Assembly (NCBI RefSeq): GCF_950023065.1
Contig: NC_088680.1
Coordinates: 41,404,559-41,468,558, forward strand
Length of the DNA stretch: 64,000 bases
Direction of reading: 5' to 3'
Source of the DNA: Planococcus citri
Taxonomy: Eukaryota; Arthropoda; Insecta; Hemiptera; Pseudococcidae
Shown: positions 1 through 11,770 of the stretch, piece after piece
Numbering within the stretch: the stretch's first letter is position 1
How the letters are laid out: each line of letters opens with the position of its first letter
Notes under the pieces: model-generated
What the model was told of the DNA's origin: nothing
Databases searched by the model: none
The model's input: the letters and a program-made list of their open reading frames with translations, nothing else
Program-made: the position numbers and the translations under genes

Positions 1-340
1 CATGGCTCAGAACACCCTGTAGAACTATTAAAGGAAGATAAATCTGATCAGGTGCGACCCAATTTTCTCTAATTTATCTCAGTTCTCTGTTTTGCATTCT
101 GTAAATCAAGATACAGATTAACTGTAATCATTTTTTGAAAATCTTCACCTGTTTTTTTGATGTACTTCGAAAATTTTGTTAAAATAACGATTTTTTGATT
201 TGGTGAAGTTGATGAAATAACGTCTTCTCTTTCACTTATAAGCTTCTGCTTTGCGAACATTTGAATCAATTTTGATTCAACAACGACTTCTTTATACATA
301 CCTAATCATGCAATATTTCTTACTATTACGAAAGAAATAG
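1..340. repeat. Terminal fragment of a dispersed repeat, then AT-rich DNA
   Basis: Positions 12-21 read ACACCCTGTA. The same terminus closes repeats near 4801, 11770 and 30733, so the window probably opens in the last bases of another copy of that family. From about 25 to 340 I see only AT-rich DNA without a credible open frame. Confidence 0.3.
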
Positions 341-770
341 CGTTACATATGCGAATGAAGGAAACTGGGAAAAAATGAGAGCGTGAAAAGTTAAACCAAG
401 TAATGTACGTACTCGTATGAGTATAAAAACAAAGAACGACAAAACGTGTCACCTGAAGTTAACGACAAGTTATAAAGTTTTTGTTTTTCCCTTATTTTTT
501 TTTCTTGTTGGTTTTTCCACGAGAAAATGTACGATATATTGGAAGCAAGTTTTATATAAACTGCTTGTTAATATTCTGCGAACATTCCGATACATGCTGC
601 TTGCTGCGTCATGTGATAAAGTTTGCCTTTTAGTGTATGACGTATACGTACTCGTAGGCTGTAGTACTACATACGATGTGTACCGAGAATGCACGATCTG
701 GGTATTTGTATGGTTTATAAGTGTAGGAAATACGATTCTGTGAAGGTGAGTGGAAATGAAATTTCGAATT
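341..770 (+). other. Single-copy-looking block ending in a strong donor-like site; possible non-coding first exon
   Basis: This stretch has more CpG and a less repetitive look than its surroundings. It ends with AAG|GTGAGT (cut after 745), a near-consensus splice donor. The long open frame here (417-743) stops two bases before that donor, and the other frames also carry stops close to it, so if it is an exon it is probably untranslated. It could belong to the 5' end of the KCC transcript or to nothing at all. No TATA box at a convincing distance was found. Confidence 0.15.
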
Positions 771-1690
771 TTATTTTGTTGCTTTTGTTTGCAATTATTT
801 AGAGGAAGGATAAACGAGACTTTTTATTAATACATAAAAAATTACCTAAATAAATAGTTTCAATTCAGATTTTTTTCAAATTGATATAATTTTTCAACAA
901 AATCTCAGAACCATCAACCAATATGGTGAAAGCAAAAAATGCAAAAACTATCTTGCAATCAGTGCAGTGATTAGCTGATCCGATTTTCTTTCCCGTATTA
1001 TCTTGGCAATTTTTTAAGGTTCTCGTATTTTGTAGATTCTTACTTTTTTCCAGTACCTCTTGGTTCTTTTTTGTCGTTGGACGTATACACTTATCTCAAC
1101 TTTTGTTTATACTTTACCTTACATTAATGCACTCGTCATTTTCTCAAGCGATTGAGCTAAAAATTACAATTTTAGCAAGAATATCAAGTTTGTGCTGCAG
1201 AAGTGCTTTTTGATATTTTGGGACAATTTTGAAAAGTTTTTGGCTCCAAAAAGGTAGGGTGCATGGGTCAATTTTCAAAATTTTGGAATTTTTTTACATT
1301 TAGATTTTAACTGATGCTAAAATGCCAAAAAACAATGTGTTTACTGTTTTGCAAATTTCATCGTATCAAAGGCTGAAATTTGGAAAGCTGGCATCTCAAG
1401 ATTAGAAGAGAAAGCTCCGTTCCTCTCACCAATTTCGAAGGGATGTCCAGCTTCTCACTAAAAATCCTTCAGTGTTCAAAATTCATCTCATTATACAAAT
1501 ACTTGAAGCAAGTACACGGTGTCTATATAACTTCGGGCTTTTAATGTATAAAAAAGTTATTTTTTCAGATACGTATGCTTGACCCTATTAACACAATCTC
1601 CAAAAAGGCAAAAACACACCTGAAATTTCCTCATATAACACAGCAAACCCAGAACGAAGAAGGTGTTTCTCGATAAAGGCTTAAGGGCCA
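771..1690. other. AT-rich non-coding DNA
   Basis: No gene or clear element was seen. A short dispersed motif (AAAACTATCTTGCAATCAG followed by GATTAGCTGAT) lies at 941-981 and recurs at 10151, 29047, 47103, 52809 and 58423. Confidence 0.4.
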
Positions 1691-2230
1691 CCAGCAACAA
1701 AGATTTCTAGAGCGCAAGGTAGCTAATAGCTACCTGAGTACCATCTCACCGTCATATAACACCTTCTCCTTCCCACTTCGCTGCGGCAAAAACAACGCAC
1801 CGCGGCGCCTTGCCTAAAAAAGGCCATTTCTACGTAGTCAGACTAATTTACGACTTTATAAAACGCTAGATAGCGCTATTTCGGCACATAAACGTAATTT
1901 ATTATTCGCCTATATCAATAGCCATCGAGTGAAGGAATAAAAATTCCAAGCCGGATACCTTTTCAGCGCCTTCTTCTTTTAGCACCCTTCCCCCATAACG
2001 TGCAGCCGGAAGAAGCGTGGAAAATTTCACCCCTCAGATACCCATCCCTTGTACATAAAGGTAGGTTGTGGTATGAGTGCACGGGTTTGTCTTCGTAAAA
2101 CGAATACTTCTGTTGAATTATGTACGAATAACCTTTCATTTTCACGCTTTCACCAAACTTTTGGTGTATATATTATGGCGTTGGTAGGGTACTCGCTCGT
2201 CGTCCTGTAGCTATAGGTAGGGAGTGAATT
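1691..2230. other. Small CpG-containing single-copy block
   Basis: The segment includes a short GC-rich run (around 1780-1815, with CGCGGCGCC) and no similarity to the repeat families of this window. It is a candidate regulatory or 5' exon region. The 60-codon minus-strand frame across 1963-2145 shows no recognisable protein features. Confidence 0.2.
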
Positions 2231-2419
2231 GACGGTATTTTTCAACGTAAAATCGTGTTTTTTTTTTGGTGGATCTTGTTTTGGGTGTTGAGTTGGGTTT
2301 TACGGGTTTTTGTAAAGAGTAGTGCTGAAAAGACAAACGTAGCAAATTTTTAGAAAAATTTTCAATTTTTTAGATTATGAAAATACAAGTTATTCCACGA
2401 GAACGTATGATTTATATGC

Positions 2420-3330
2420 TAACAATGCGACGTCAATCATTTGAGAACGACTGAGTCACTGGGAAATGGAATCTGATAGTGCAAAGTGATACAAAACGAA
2501 ACATTCTCATTTATTCTATCAATGAGAATTGTGAATCAATCGTTCGCGAATAATTTGCTCAGAGGAGAAAAATTGTTTGCGAACGAATAGGTAAATCGCT
2601 GAAAAATGAATCAGGCGTATGATGTGATGGAACTTGACAGTTTGAATTCTATTATCAAAAATTGATTTTAATTCGTTCGCGAACGATTTATTCGGAATCA
2701 ACAAATCATTCAAGAACGACTAAATCGTTACAAACCAAGCCCAGTGAAAGAGGACGTGGCAGAATTTCACATTTTCAAATTCATTAGTAAGAATAAATTG
2801 ATGACGATTCGTTCGCGAACGATTTGATCAGGGGTAGAAAATCGATCACGAATGAATGATTCGCCAATCAATCAGACCAAATGAAAGGATCATATTCTAA
2901 AATTTAACATGAGAAATCTTCATCAACAAAAATCGAAAATGATTCGTTCACGAACGATTTGCTCCGAACCAATAAATCATTCGAGAACGACTGATTCACA
3001 TCTAAATCGAACCCAGTGGAAGAGAACGTGGGATTTTTTTTCCAAATCCAGTGATTCGTTCGCGAACGGTTAGATCAAAAGCGAAAGATTGATCGCGAAT
3101 GAACGAATCACGAACTAATTCGGTCAAATAAAAAATCATCATACCTTGCAGTGTTGCCGAATTCAAATGCTAAGCGTGGCTCTTTTAATGCTGTAATGAT
3201 AAACTGCTCTCAAGTAGTTTGCGAACGATTTTCTCATAATCTCCCAATTGTTCGAGAACGACTGAATCACTTCTGAATTGAATCCCGCGAAAAAGTATTG
3301 GCAAAATTTGATTTTTTTGAAATCCATCTA
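2420..3330. repeat. Satellite-like tandem array, unit about 270 bp, about 3.4 copies
   Basis: The marker AGAACGAC occurs at 2444, 2713, 2984 and 3255, that is every 269-271 bp. Each unit is a dimer of diverged half-units of about 135 bp, each opened by a near-palindrome TTCGTTCGCGAACGATTT (2540, 2671, 2810, 2942, 3055, 3218). One half-unit continues with a segment related to AAATCATTCGAGAACGACTG. The other continues with one related to GATCACGAATGAATGATTCG. The marker is then followed by a segment like AACCCAGTGAAAGAGGACG. Copies differ at many positions, so the array is old or poorly homogenised. Confidence 0.85.
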
Positions 3331-4064
3331 CAAGAATAACTCAAGATGATTTTTTTTCTTAAATACTTACTTATGTATAATTATGATTTTTCTTAGGTAG
3401 GTGAAAAAGTCATTCGCTGTAATAAGTGAATCACTGATAAGATTCAATCTGATCAGGTCTAAAGAGATTTGATCCGATCATAATTTTAATCCGACCACAT
3501 CTGAATCTGATCAGATCAAATCAAGTCCAATTGAACCCCGGGAATGTCAGTTTTTAGTAAGGAACCAATTTTCTTGTTTTCCACTTTTGTACTCCGTCAA
3601 TAAATATACTTATTGCCTTACCTATCTACTGATGATTATATGTACTTAATTCTAGTAGCTCTGATGTGTTCAATTCGTACGTATAATAAAACGATTCATA
3701 ACATTTCAGCTGTGAAATCCCATCAATTATTACCTAATGACAAGTCGTCATTAATCAGAAAATTATTTTCTAAAGACACATGTTTGAATTTACATTTGCA
3801 GTCTTTGCATTTGTTGCCTATGATTTCTTTGAACTTTACCAAATGGAAAATATGCTGTAGGTACATAGGTACAAAATTTTAGTATCGCATGATTGAAAAT
3901 CCCGATTCAAATACTTGACTAGATAATTGATAAGTAATACATCTAGGTAAGGTATAGTGCCAATAAAAAAAAATATTAAAAAACGAAGGTAGACGTACCA
4001 TAAAGTTGATAAGAATACACTAGAAACTAATTGGGTTGTCAATAACTTCATTGTCTAAGTACAT
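3331..4064. other. AT-rich non-coding DNA with a GATCAGATCAAATC low-complexity patch
   Basis: About 3420-3530 is a run of variants of TCTGATCAGATCAAATC. The rest is AT-rich with no supported gene; short open frames on both strands overlap and look accidental. Confidence 0.4.
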
Positions 4065-4801
4065 ACCATACTGGGTGTTCTATGAAAGGCATCCAGTAAT
4101 TCATATGCCAATATAGCAACACAATTGTACAATTGTGAGTCGGTTTTCCAACTGCTGAGGAATAAGGAACAGAGTTATAGTGTATCAAAGTTGAACATCT
4201 CTTGGATATTGCAGATAGGTTGAATGTAATGATTATTGAATCATGCAGAACACTGTAAGAAAAATGAAAAAGGTCTTCTATGATGTTAGTCCAACTTGAA
4301 AATTGAACAAGTTATGATCAATTTGAATTTTCAAACTGCTTTAGCACCTTTAATTTTGAGCTTAGAACCTAAGCAAAACATGCATATGATTAAACGAGAA
4401 CTTTATTTCTATTTTAAAAAGTTCATGATCATATAATGTATTTGGCCCAGGTCCCAAAATCACTTGAGGGCACTAGATTACTTGAAAAATCTCAATGAAC
4501 CGTGGCCATTTCAATTTTGAAATTAGATCAAGGTTGAGAAATACCATTTTTTTGTGCTCCTTTCATGTTCTGCATCAAGGTCGAAATCATATTCAACTTA
4601 CCTGAAATGTTCAGTGAATTATGCAACTCTGAAGAATCGACCCCTGAATACTCAACAATTCTGCCCCTTCAGTATCCCGAATTGGCAAACAAATTTACAC
4701 CTGCGTAGTTTGGATTTCTGCGTAATTCTGATGACTGTTCAGTACACCGAATACCTCAGAACTTCGCCCCTTCACTTCTCAAGATCGGCAACACCCTGTA
4801 G
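4065..4801. repeat. Dispersed repeat with ACACCCTGTA terminus (family D1)
   Basis: The right end (…CGGCAACACCCTGTA, to 4801) and an internal start-like segment near 4553 (TTGTGCTCCTTTCAT) match the order of the same two motifs at 30530-30733. The left boundary near 4070 (ACTGGGTGTTC) is a weak inverted match to the right end, so the full extent is uncertain. The 91-codon frame inside has no recognisable domain. Confidence 0.45.
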
Positions 4802-4859
4802 GTCACTGTACATAAGGTCATTTTCATAACTTGATAGTAGAGGACATTGAACACACAAT

Positions 4860-6130
4860 ATAACGCCTATAAAATAGTAACATAGAGTGTACTTACTCAA
4901 AGGTCAAAAAATTCTAAATTACTTACCAAATTATGCAATGCTCTTTGAATAGTTACTTTTGTTGGAATTCTCACTGCAATACCTTTACCTACCCATTTAA
5001 ATGGTGAAGAGATAAAAAATTGAATTAGGATGGCTACGCCGTCCCTACGCTGACAAGAGGTAAATTCCGTCACCATTCCCTTACCCCTCGTACCTCGAAG
5101 CAGTAACAATTTTCCGCCAACGTAGCAAATTTCATCGTCGAAGTTAATTTATTTGTCGAAAGAAGGCTACACAGTGAGCAAGGCAGAAAGAGCATAAAAA
5201 AGTGAAAGAAGCCCGTTGACAAAGAGCTTGCGTAACGAAGTGAGAAAAAAGTGTGGAAAAAACCTCGAGCTAGGTCGTCGACAACCCCGGTACATGAGAA
5301 GGAAAACGAGCCCGGCTCAGCGTTGAAAAAAGAAACCCCCTAGTATGGTAAATACATACAAGATGAAAAGTGTTATTTCAAAATTATGTACGCGAGTTAT
5401 ATAGACTGTTTTATTGCAAGTAGATTTTTCATTCGGCGAAAATTCGTAATAGTAAATGGAAATTGCGCGATGAGTACGAGGTGAGCTGATCTGTATATTA
5501 TAAGAAAGCAGAGAGGCGAACCAACCAAATACACGTCGCACCTTTCATTCGTATTCTGTGTATTTGCCGGGCGTTCGCGTTGTTGTGCTGTTTACAACGA
5601 CGGCAAACGAGAGAGAAATATTCGCTGCAAAAACGTGATAAGCGGCAACTGGCGCCAAAGATTCGAGTTTTCAATTTATTTCGCTTGGAAATTGGTCGTG
5701 GTCGTTGGTACGATGCTCTTCGCGTATATTCGGATGTAATTTTTCTTCGACATTGCACGAGAGCAAAGAAAAAAATTTCACTAGAATGGAATGCACGAGT
5801 AGTAAGTGGTAGAACGTTGTATTGAGTTGTATTTTTTTTCTTGGCTCTTGAAAGGTTCGCTTTTCGCTCGTCTCGTGTATATTGGTGCTTTTTTTTTGCG
5901 AACGAAATAAAAGAATGATTCGAAAACGGTGCCAGTTTATGAGGTAATTTGGCCCAAAATGTGGGAAAACCCATTACGTCTGTGACGTAGATAGCTGTAT
6001 AGCTAGGTGAAGTAGGCACTACAGGCAGTAGGCAGGTAGCTAAGAGTGAGTTATACTGCCGAATGTATACGCAGAGTCGTTATTTCAATGCGTCTATAGC
6101 ACGTGGAGCGAGTTACGAGCTGGAAACTGG
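4860..6130. other. Single-copy-looking CpG-containing block
   Basis: Frequent CpG and no match to the repeat families make this a likely functional non-coding or undiscovered exon region. The longest open frame of the window lies here on the minus strand (6019-5498, 173 codons). It is rich in K/R/S/Y with no domain, signal peptide or codon pattern that convinces me it is translated, and plus-strand frames overlap it. Confidence 0.25.
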
Positions 6131-7253
6131 GCTAATTTTTATTTTAATACTGAGTAAATTTTCTTTTCTTTTTCACGGTACATGAAGTGGAAAACGTTAT
6201 TTTAGCCGAGTTAACGTAATAAAGAGCAATAAATGTCTATTGTATGTGTATACCCGTGAAGCTTAAAACTTCCCAGTAGGTACTTAAGATTATGAAACGT
6301 GAAAAGTAAGCATAGTCTGGGTTATTGTAGTTTCGCTGTGTATACAAGTGTGGATTTTTTCCTCTTTTGGATTTTATGCCTTTATTTATTTCTCCTTTTA
6401 AATTGTGATATAGATTCTTTCCTCTGCAAAGGCTCGGTATATATTTTTTTTTACCTGCTGCGCATTCATCGTAGTTACTTCTTATACCTACTTAATAGGA
6501 TCTGATGAAGTGATGCGCAAACGTGCTTTGAAGTAGCTTTCATCCAAATTATTCCCATCTGAAATGGGTCAGTGTGGGATTTGGCTTATTTTTTTCTGTA
6601 AGTTTACTCGTACTGAAAAATGGAACTGGCTTATTCCGTATTGATTTGAATTGAAAATGAAGTCTAGTGCTCTGATATCGCTGAAATTCATTTCAAAATT
6701 TTTCTTTGGAGTTACTATCATTTCCGTCCGAATCTTCTAAAAAGTGTGTCCTATTTCGCGATTTCTTGCGAAGTTGCTCTCAAGACTGATTGAACCTGTA
6801 GCAGATCTGTTTGCTAGATTTTAAAGAAAATAATGCAGGAATTTTGTTTTTATGTTTAAGGATCTGAATTTACAATTGAAATCTATAATTAGGATTTGAA
6901 AAACTTGTATTTGAACTTTCAGAATAGAACTTCAAAGATTGAATAAGACCGTTTAAAAACTAACAAAAAAAATTACTTACCTATTGTGCAATGATATGAC
7001 ACTATGTGTGTTTGCTTCTAGGGATGTTGATATATCTGTGACTTCGAGGATATAAGGATATCTCATTTTTATCAACCCCTCCCCCCTCCAAAAGAAAATC
7101 AAAAAATAAAGTGGCATAAATAAGGATTGATTGTCATAAATTTGAAAGCGTTGAGTTTCGAGTTTATAATATTGTGTTTCTTTTGCGATCCCACCTCTAT
7201 GAATCTCTTTCTATAACTAATGCTCTTCAACATAGCTTAAATGCTGAAAAAAC
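6131..7253. other. AT-rich non-coding DNA
   Basis: I see no gene, no clear repeat and no inverted repeat in this stretch. Confidence 0.4.
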
Positions 7254-8136
7254 AGGTAAACTACCCTATTATGAGACCCTTGAGCTAAATCGTCTATTTC
7301 TCAGGACCTACTGCATATTTTCAAGTTCTGATTGCACTAAAACGTACTCAAAACTCCAATGTACAACCCCCTTGTGTTGATTTAAAAAACAAAAAAATTG
7401 AAATTTTGACCAAAAAAAAGTGGTCCTAAGTAAGAGACCCTATGTTTTTTTTTAATATAGGGAAAAAATGGAAATAGGATTGGAAAACATTGTATTTTGG
7501 TAAATAAACAATACAAATCGTTTTTATAGGGTATATAAATGTCATTTTTATCAGTTTTGGTGCGCATTGAGCACATAAAGTCTAAATCTTCAGCTGTACA
7601 TAGTTCATAGGCCCATTATTCAAATTTCATCCAATTTTAATTTATTTTGAAATTATTTTATTGTGTTTTGAAGTGTTTTATGGCCATTTTCAACCTGTTC
7701 CAAAAAAGCTCAATGTGATTTGTACTATGAGACGGGGTCTCATATTAGGCAACTCGTGGGGTCTCATATTAGGCAACTCGTGGGGTCTCATATTAGGAAA
7801 TCAGTGGTTTTTTTTTATTTCCTCTAAATCCATAAAATCATAAAATAAATCACCAAACATGCCAGAATCATAAAATATAACTCTTGGCATGCACATTTAT
7901 GTAAAGATATTGAAATTACCGTGCCTAGTTCCGAAATAATGCGACCCCAAATACACCTCTAAAAATGGCAATGTAATGAAAACACTTCGCAGAAACTCGC
8001 CAGTTGAAAGGTGCAGCCTAGTTATTGACAAATACCTACCAGTACATGCAATCAACGGTACAGTGCGCTAATAAACAGCTGAGATATTGAAGGGCCTCAT
8101 ATTAGGCAGGGTCTCATAATAGGACAGTTTACCCCT
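7254..8136. mobile_element. Non-autonomous TIR element, 0.88 kb, with internal repeats of a TIR motif
   Basis: The left end (7254-7279) and the reverse complement of the right end (8109-8136) agree over about 25 positions: both read roughly GTAAACTnnCCTATTATGAG followed by ACCC. The sub-terminal word GGGTCTCATANTAGG recurs inside the element (7734-7805) and next to the right end (8095-8125). The element contains no transposase-like frame, so it would have to be moved by a protein encoded elsewhere. I found no unambiguous target-site duplication. Confidence 0.7.
7734..7805. repeat. 24-bp tandem repeat, 3 copies
   Basis: The unit begins GGGGTCTCATATTAGGCAAC. The first two copies are identical and the third is diverged at its end. 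It shares the GGGTCTCATA-TAGG core with the terminal repeats of the element that contains it. The repeated octapeptide seen in the open frame 7661-7843 is a by-product of this repeat, not evidence for a protein. Confidence 0.9.
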
Positions 8137-8399
8137 AATATGTAGAGGGGCGTCTTTTTTTAGGTTTTTTCTTATGAATTTGAATTGTGAGATTGAAAAT
8201 TAATTATGAAGTAATTTACTATTGTACGTACTTTTGTTTGTTTCAGGTGAGTACCAATTTCACTTGAAGGGTACTTAACAGAATGTGTGCCCTCATACAA
8301 TAATGAGTAAGTAAGTCATTCTAGTATAATTAGGTATGGTATGAAAGAATCCATGCCTCAAATGATGAATAAAAATTCAAACTTTCTAAATTATGCTTT

Positions 8400-9370
8400 T
8401 TGTGTAACAATATCGATCATGATTAAAAATCAATTATAATCAAGCCCAAAAAGCGATTTATTTGTGATTTTTGATCCTGCATACCTAATTGATCTTGTTC
8501 GTGATGAAAATTCAGTTTAACAAAAGTAGATTTCTAGATCCAAAATCGCAAAAATCGATCATGATTAATCGAATCCCCGAAGAGTCGATTCATTTACGAT
8601 TTCCAAATACCTACCTACGTAAAAAAAATGAAAGATTCCGTAAAATCGATAATGTTCGAAATGAAAAACAATTTCCTTTGTGATAAGAAATCGTAAAAAG
8701 GTCGATATAACTGGAAATCGATAAATGGAATCCCAGAAATCGATTTGTTTGAAATTTGTTGATCCCACTTTAATCAATAATTTTCGAAATGGACTATCAA
8801 TTTACTTTTAAAAATGAACTTTGCGATTTTCCATTTCATATGTATGTACCTACATATAGTCGATCACGTTTAAAATTAAAAATGAATTTTTGTCAGTAAA
8901 ACAGTCTTTTACGTCAGAAATCGCAAAAATCATTCATGATCGAATAATCGAATCCCGAAAATCAATTCCTTTTCTATTTTTGATCTGTTGTAATCCATTA
9001 CCTGTGCCCAAAATGAAAAATCAATTCTACATAAAAAATCAGTTTTGATCGATAATCGATTGATCTAACAGGCACCAAAAATAGATGCCTGTTTGATTGA
9101 ATTATTGTTTTGTTTCATTTTGTTTCTGTTATTTCACGAAAACTTCATTCCACTCCTCAAAAAACTACCTTCTGAAAATCAATTTTTTCGATTGATATTT
9201 CTGATTTTCGATTTAATCAGAAGAAGAGTGTGATCGAGGTTTTCAACTTCGTCTTTGTTTGAAAAAAGCAATTCATCAAAATTATGTATCTGTGTATTCT
9301 GCGGTCGATTGATTTTGTTTCTCGATTTTGATCATAAGGATTAATCGATCTGTTTGAAAATGATCGAGAG
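8400..9370. repeat. Diverged direct repeats rich in ATCGAT and TGATTAATCGA words
   Basis: The segment at about 8403-8620 and the one at about 8860-9030 share an ordered set of words (TCGCAAAAATC, CATGAT, AATCGAATCCC, GATTTTTGATC), indicating a diverged duplication. A third weaker version lies near 8690-8740. No coding potential was seen. Confidence 0.5.
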
Positions 9371-9399
9371 ATCTACCAAAATGAGCTCGCAAAAATATA

Positions 9400-10838
9400 A
9401 CACCAATCAAAATTTCAGGTGCTGAAGTAATTTTTAGAATTTTAAAATTTACCAAATTGATGTAGAAAGCTGAAGTTTGACATGTACTTTATTTTCGACC
9501 GCATCCCCCCCTCTCTGAATCAATTAAGAACTGTTCTGGGAGATTTTTAAAAATTGAAATTTCCACAAATTGTCACCTAATTAATGTGGATAAATTCGGA
9601 CAAAAAATTATAAAACTATTGACAAGAGAGGTAGTTACTACGTAGTTACCCCTAATACTGACGGAAAAATTTTTGACCATGAGCAAACTAAATCAAAAGA
9701 GAACATAAAAATACTTACACTGTCATCCAAAATTTCAGGTACTTACGTACACCGAAGTGAAGTTATCGATTTTTGGCGATTTTTCGTAAATTGAATTTGG
9801 GAAAATGCAAAAAAATCAATTTTTTAATGAATTGACTTGGAACGCCGAAATTCGTTGTTGATCCTCTCACCCTTTCAATTGATTAGAGATCATTTTGAAC
9901 CCTTTGCGAGCAGTTGTGATTCCCTGTAATTTCATAGATTGGCTGGAGGCTCCAGAAAGGCTTGAAATCACCTCTAATTGACTCAAGTACATGTTGAAAT
10001 TAAGGTACGCACGTACAAAGTAAATTCAAACTTTTCAACTGCGTTTAGTAGGTAAAATTTTGTGCAAATTAAACTTTTAAAAAATCTGTTGGAGGCTCTA
10101 GAATTATTCAAAACTAAAAATTCAAAATCGACTGTTGAGTTTAAACGAAGAGCAAAAACGCTCTTGTAATCAGGAATTGAAACAATTTTCAAAATTGTGT
10201 ACAGAATTTCTTGATTGATGCGTAGAGCTATCAAAACGAAAAAAGAACCTTTCTTTTTCTGCTCAACAATCATTATAAGTTTATGGTTTCCCACGTTCTC
10301 GTTATTCCACTTCTTTGAAAATACACTATCGAATCAAATTGCAGAAATTGAATTTCAATTTTCGATTTTTTGATAATTTACGTGAAAAATTTGTCAAGAT
10401 TGAAGCAGAAAGATGATATTTGGTCCAAGTGTCCTATTTTTGATCTCTTGAATCGATTGGTGATGGTTTTGAGTTTCTCTGTAGCCTTCAAAAGATATTC
10501 AGTTCAGATTTTCCAGTTTTGGAAAAATTGTCATAAAACAAGTGAAAATTAAAAGTATCTATTTTATTAATGCTGGAAAATCCAAAAATCTGCTATAGGC
10601 ACTAAAAGTGAATGCGAGCTTCACATTTATTGCAACTCGTTAGACCATCATTGAGTGTTGGTAAATAGTTGGTTTTCCATGCTGAAAAAAATATAAAACA
10701 ACTCGCTGAAAATTTTTAGAAGCACAAACCATTAAATCTAGTAGTAGTAGTTGTAAAATGATCCAGTACCTTAAATTTTGAGTTTATCTTAACAATGAAT
10801 AGATAAAGAGTGATATTTATTAGGGCCAATCAAAACAA
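9400..10838. mobile_element. Remnants of foldback family F1
   Basis: Several partial copies of the F1 repeat are recognisable by the phrase GAGGCTCCAGAA or its complement and by a conserved arm (for example AAGCTGAAGTTTG followed by a TTTTCGACC block at 9468-9500, and 9700-9980). Ends and orientation are scrambled. The dispersed motif GCAAAAACGCTCTTGTAATC is at 10152. From 10561 to 10838 I see only AT-rich DNA. Confidence 0.5.
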
Positions 10839-11568
10839 AATGTTGGAAGGATTTTGATCGAATTCAGTAGTGACTTTTATTTTGAGCCAGAAATCGCTCT
10901 AAAAAATTTTCAGCTCCGAAAGTGCTACTGGAGCGAAGATGTGGGTCCCCAAAGAGGAAAAGAAATCATGGGTTTTTCGCTCTAGCTTTTGCCTAATCTG
11001 TCTCGGAAAAAATGGGCCAATCCCAAGAGATAGTATTTTAGACTCTGTGCCGACTGAAATCAATGATATCAAAATCCAAGACCACTTTTAGGGTTCTAAT
11101 GAGCAGTTGAAAATTTGAAAATTGCTTATTTTTAGGTGAATTCGTGTCTTTAAAATTTTTTCTTCTCGAATATTTTGCATTAAATGAGCTAAAACATCGA
11201 AAGATATCATTCCTGAAACTTGGAAAATATTTTGGAATGTTGCGGTGCCAATTTTTTGGTCATTATGGCGCGTTTCAAACCTATGAAAATTTGATAAGGT
11301 CTTGGGTATTTTTCTACATTTTTTGAAATTCGCAATAATGACGAAAAAATTGGAACCACTGCATTTCAAAATATTTCCCCAGTTTCAGAAATTACGTATA
11401 TCTTTTAATGTTTTGGCTTAATTAATGTGAAATATTTCAGTAGAAAAAATTTTCCACGACGTTTTCAGAATTGTCCCCGGAAGAATTATTTTCTGAGTGA
11501 TTTTCAGCTCAAAATAAATACGTAAGTATCTCTTCTAAGTTTGGTCAAAATCTCCCAGCATTATTTTT
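10839..11568. mobile_element. Palindromic (foldback) element, family F2, copy a
   Basis: The ends are inverted copies: GGATTTTGATCGAATTCAG at the left and its diverged complement ending at about 11555. Inner arms are also inverted (11150-11275 against 11320-11455) around a centre near 11297. The right arm lacks about 190 bp that the left arm has, so this copy is internally deleted. It is related in sequence to the copies at 21049-21664 and 22319-23190. No coding capacity. Confidence 0.7.
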
Positions 11569-11579
11569 TCGCGATTTTC

Positions 11580-11770
11580 ATTATGCTTATGTTTCCTATA
11601 GTTGAAAGTGCTCTTGATAATTTTAATAGTCTGGGTTGCTGTATCTTCAGGCAAAATATCCCATAACTTTACTCCTGCAGTTTTCATGACTGGCAACTCA
11701 ACTTATACTTTTGTAGTTTAGGTTGCAGCACCTTCAGGCAAAATATTCGCCTCATGTTCCGGAACACCCT
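11580..11770. repeat. Partial copy of dispersed repeat family D1
   Basis: It ends GGAACACCCTATA and shares GTTGCAGCACCTTCAGGCAA-like sequence with 30690-30733. It also contains an internal duplication of the phrase CTTCAGGCAAAATAT (11648 and 11732). Confidence 0.5.

Noticed and set aside
417..743. 108-codon plus-strand open frame with hydrophobic runs
   Set aside because: It is overlapped almost completely by a minus-strand frame (470-694), and its hydrophobic stretches follow from T-rich DNA. It stops just before a donor-like site rather than continuing through it.
5498..6019. 173-codon minus-strand open frame, the longest in the window
   Set aside because: No recognisable domain, biased to K/R/S/Y, overlapped by plus-strand frames, and located in CpG-containing DNA where stops are fewer. 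Chance is the simpler explanation.
7734..7805. CRISPR-like direct repeats
   Set aside because: The 24-bp copies abut with no spacers and lie within a TIR element of an animal genome.
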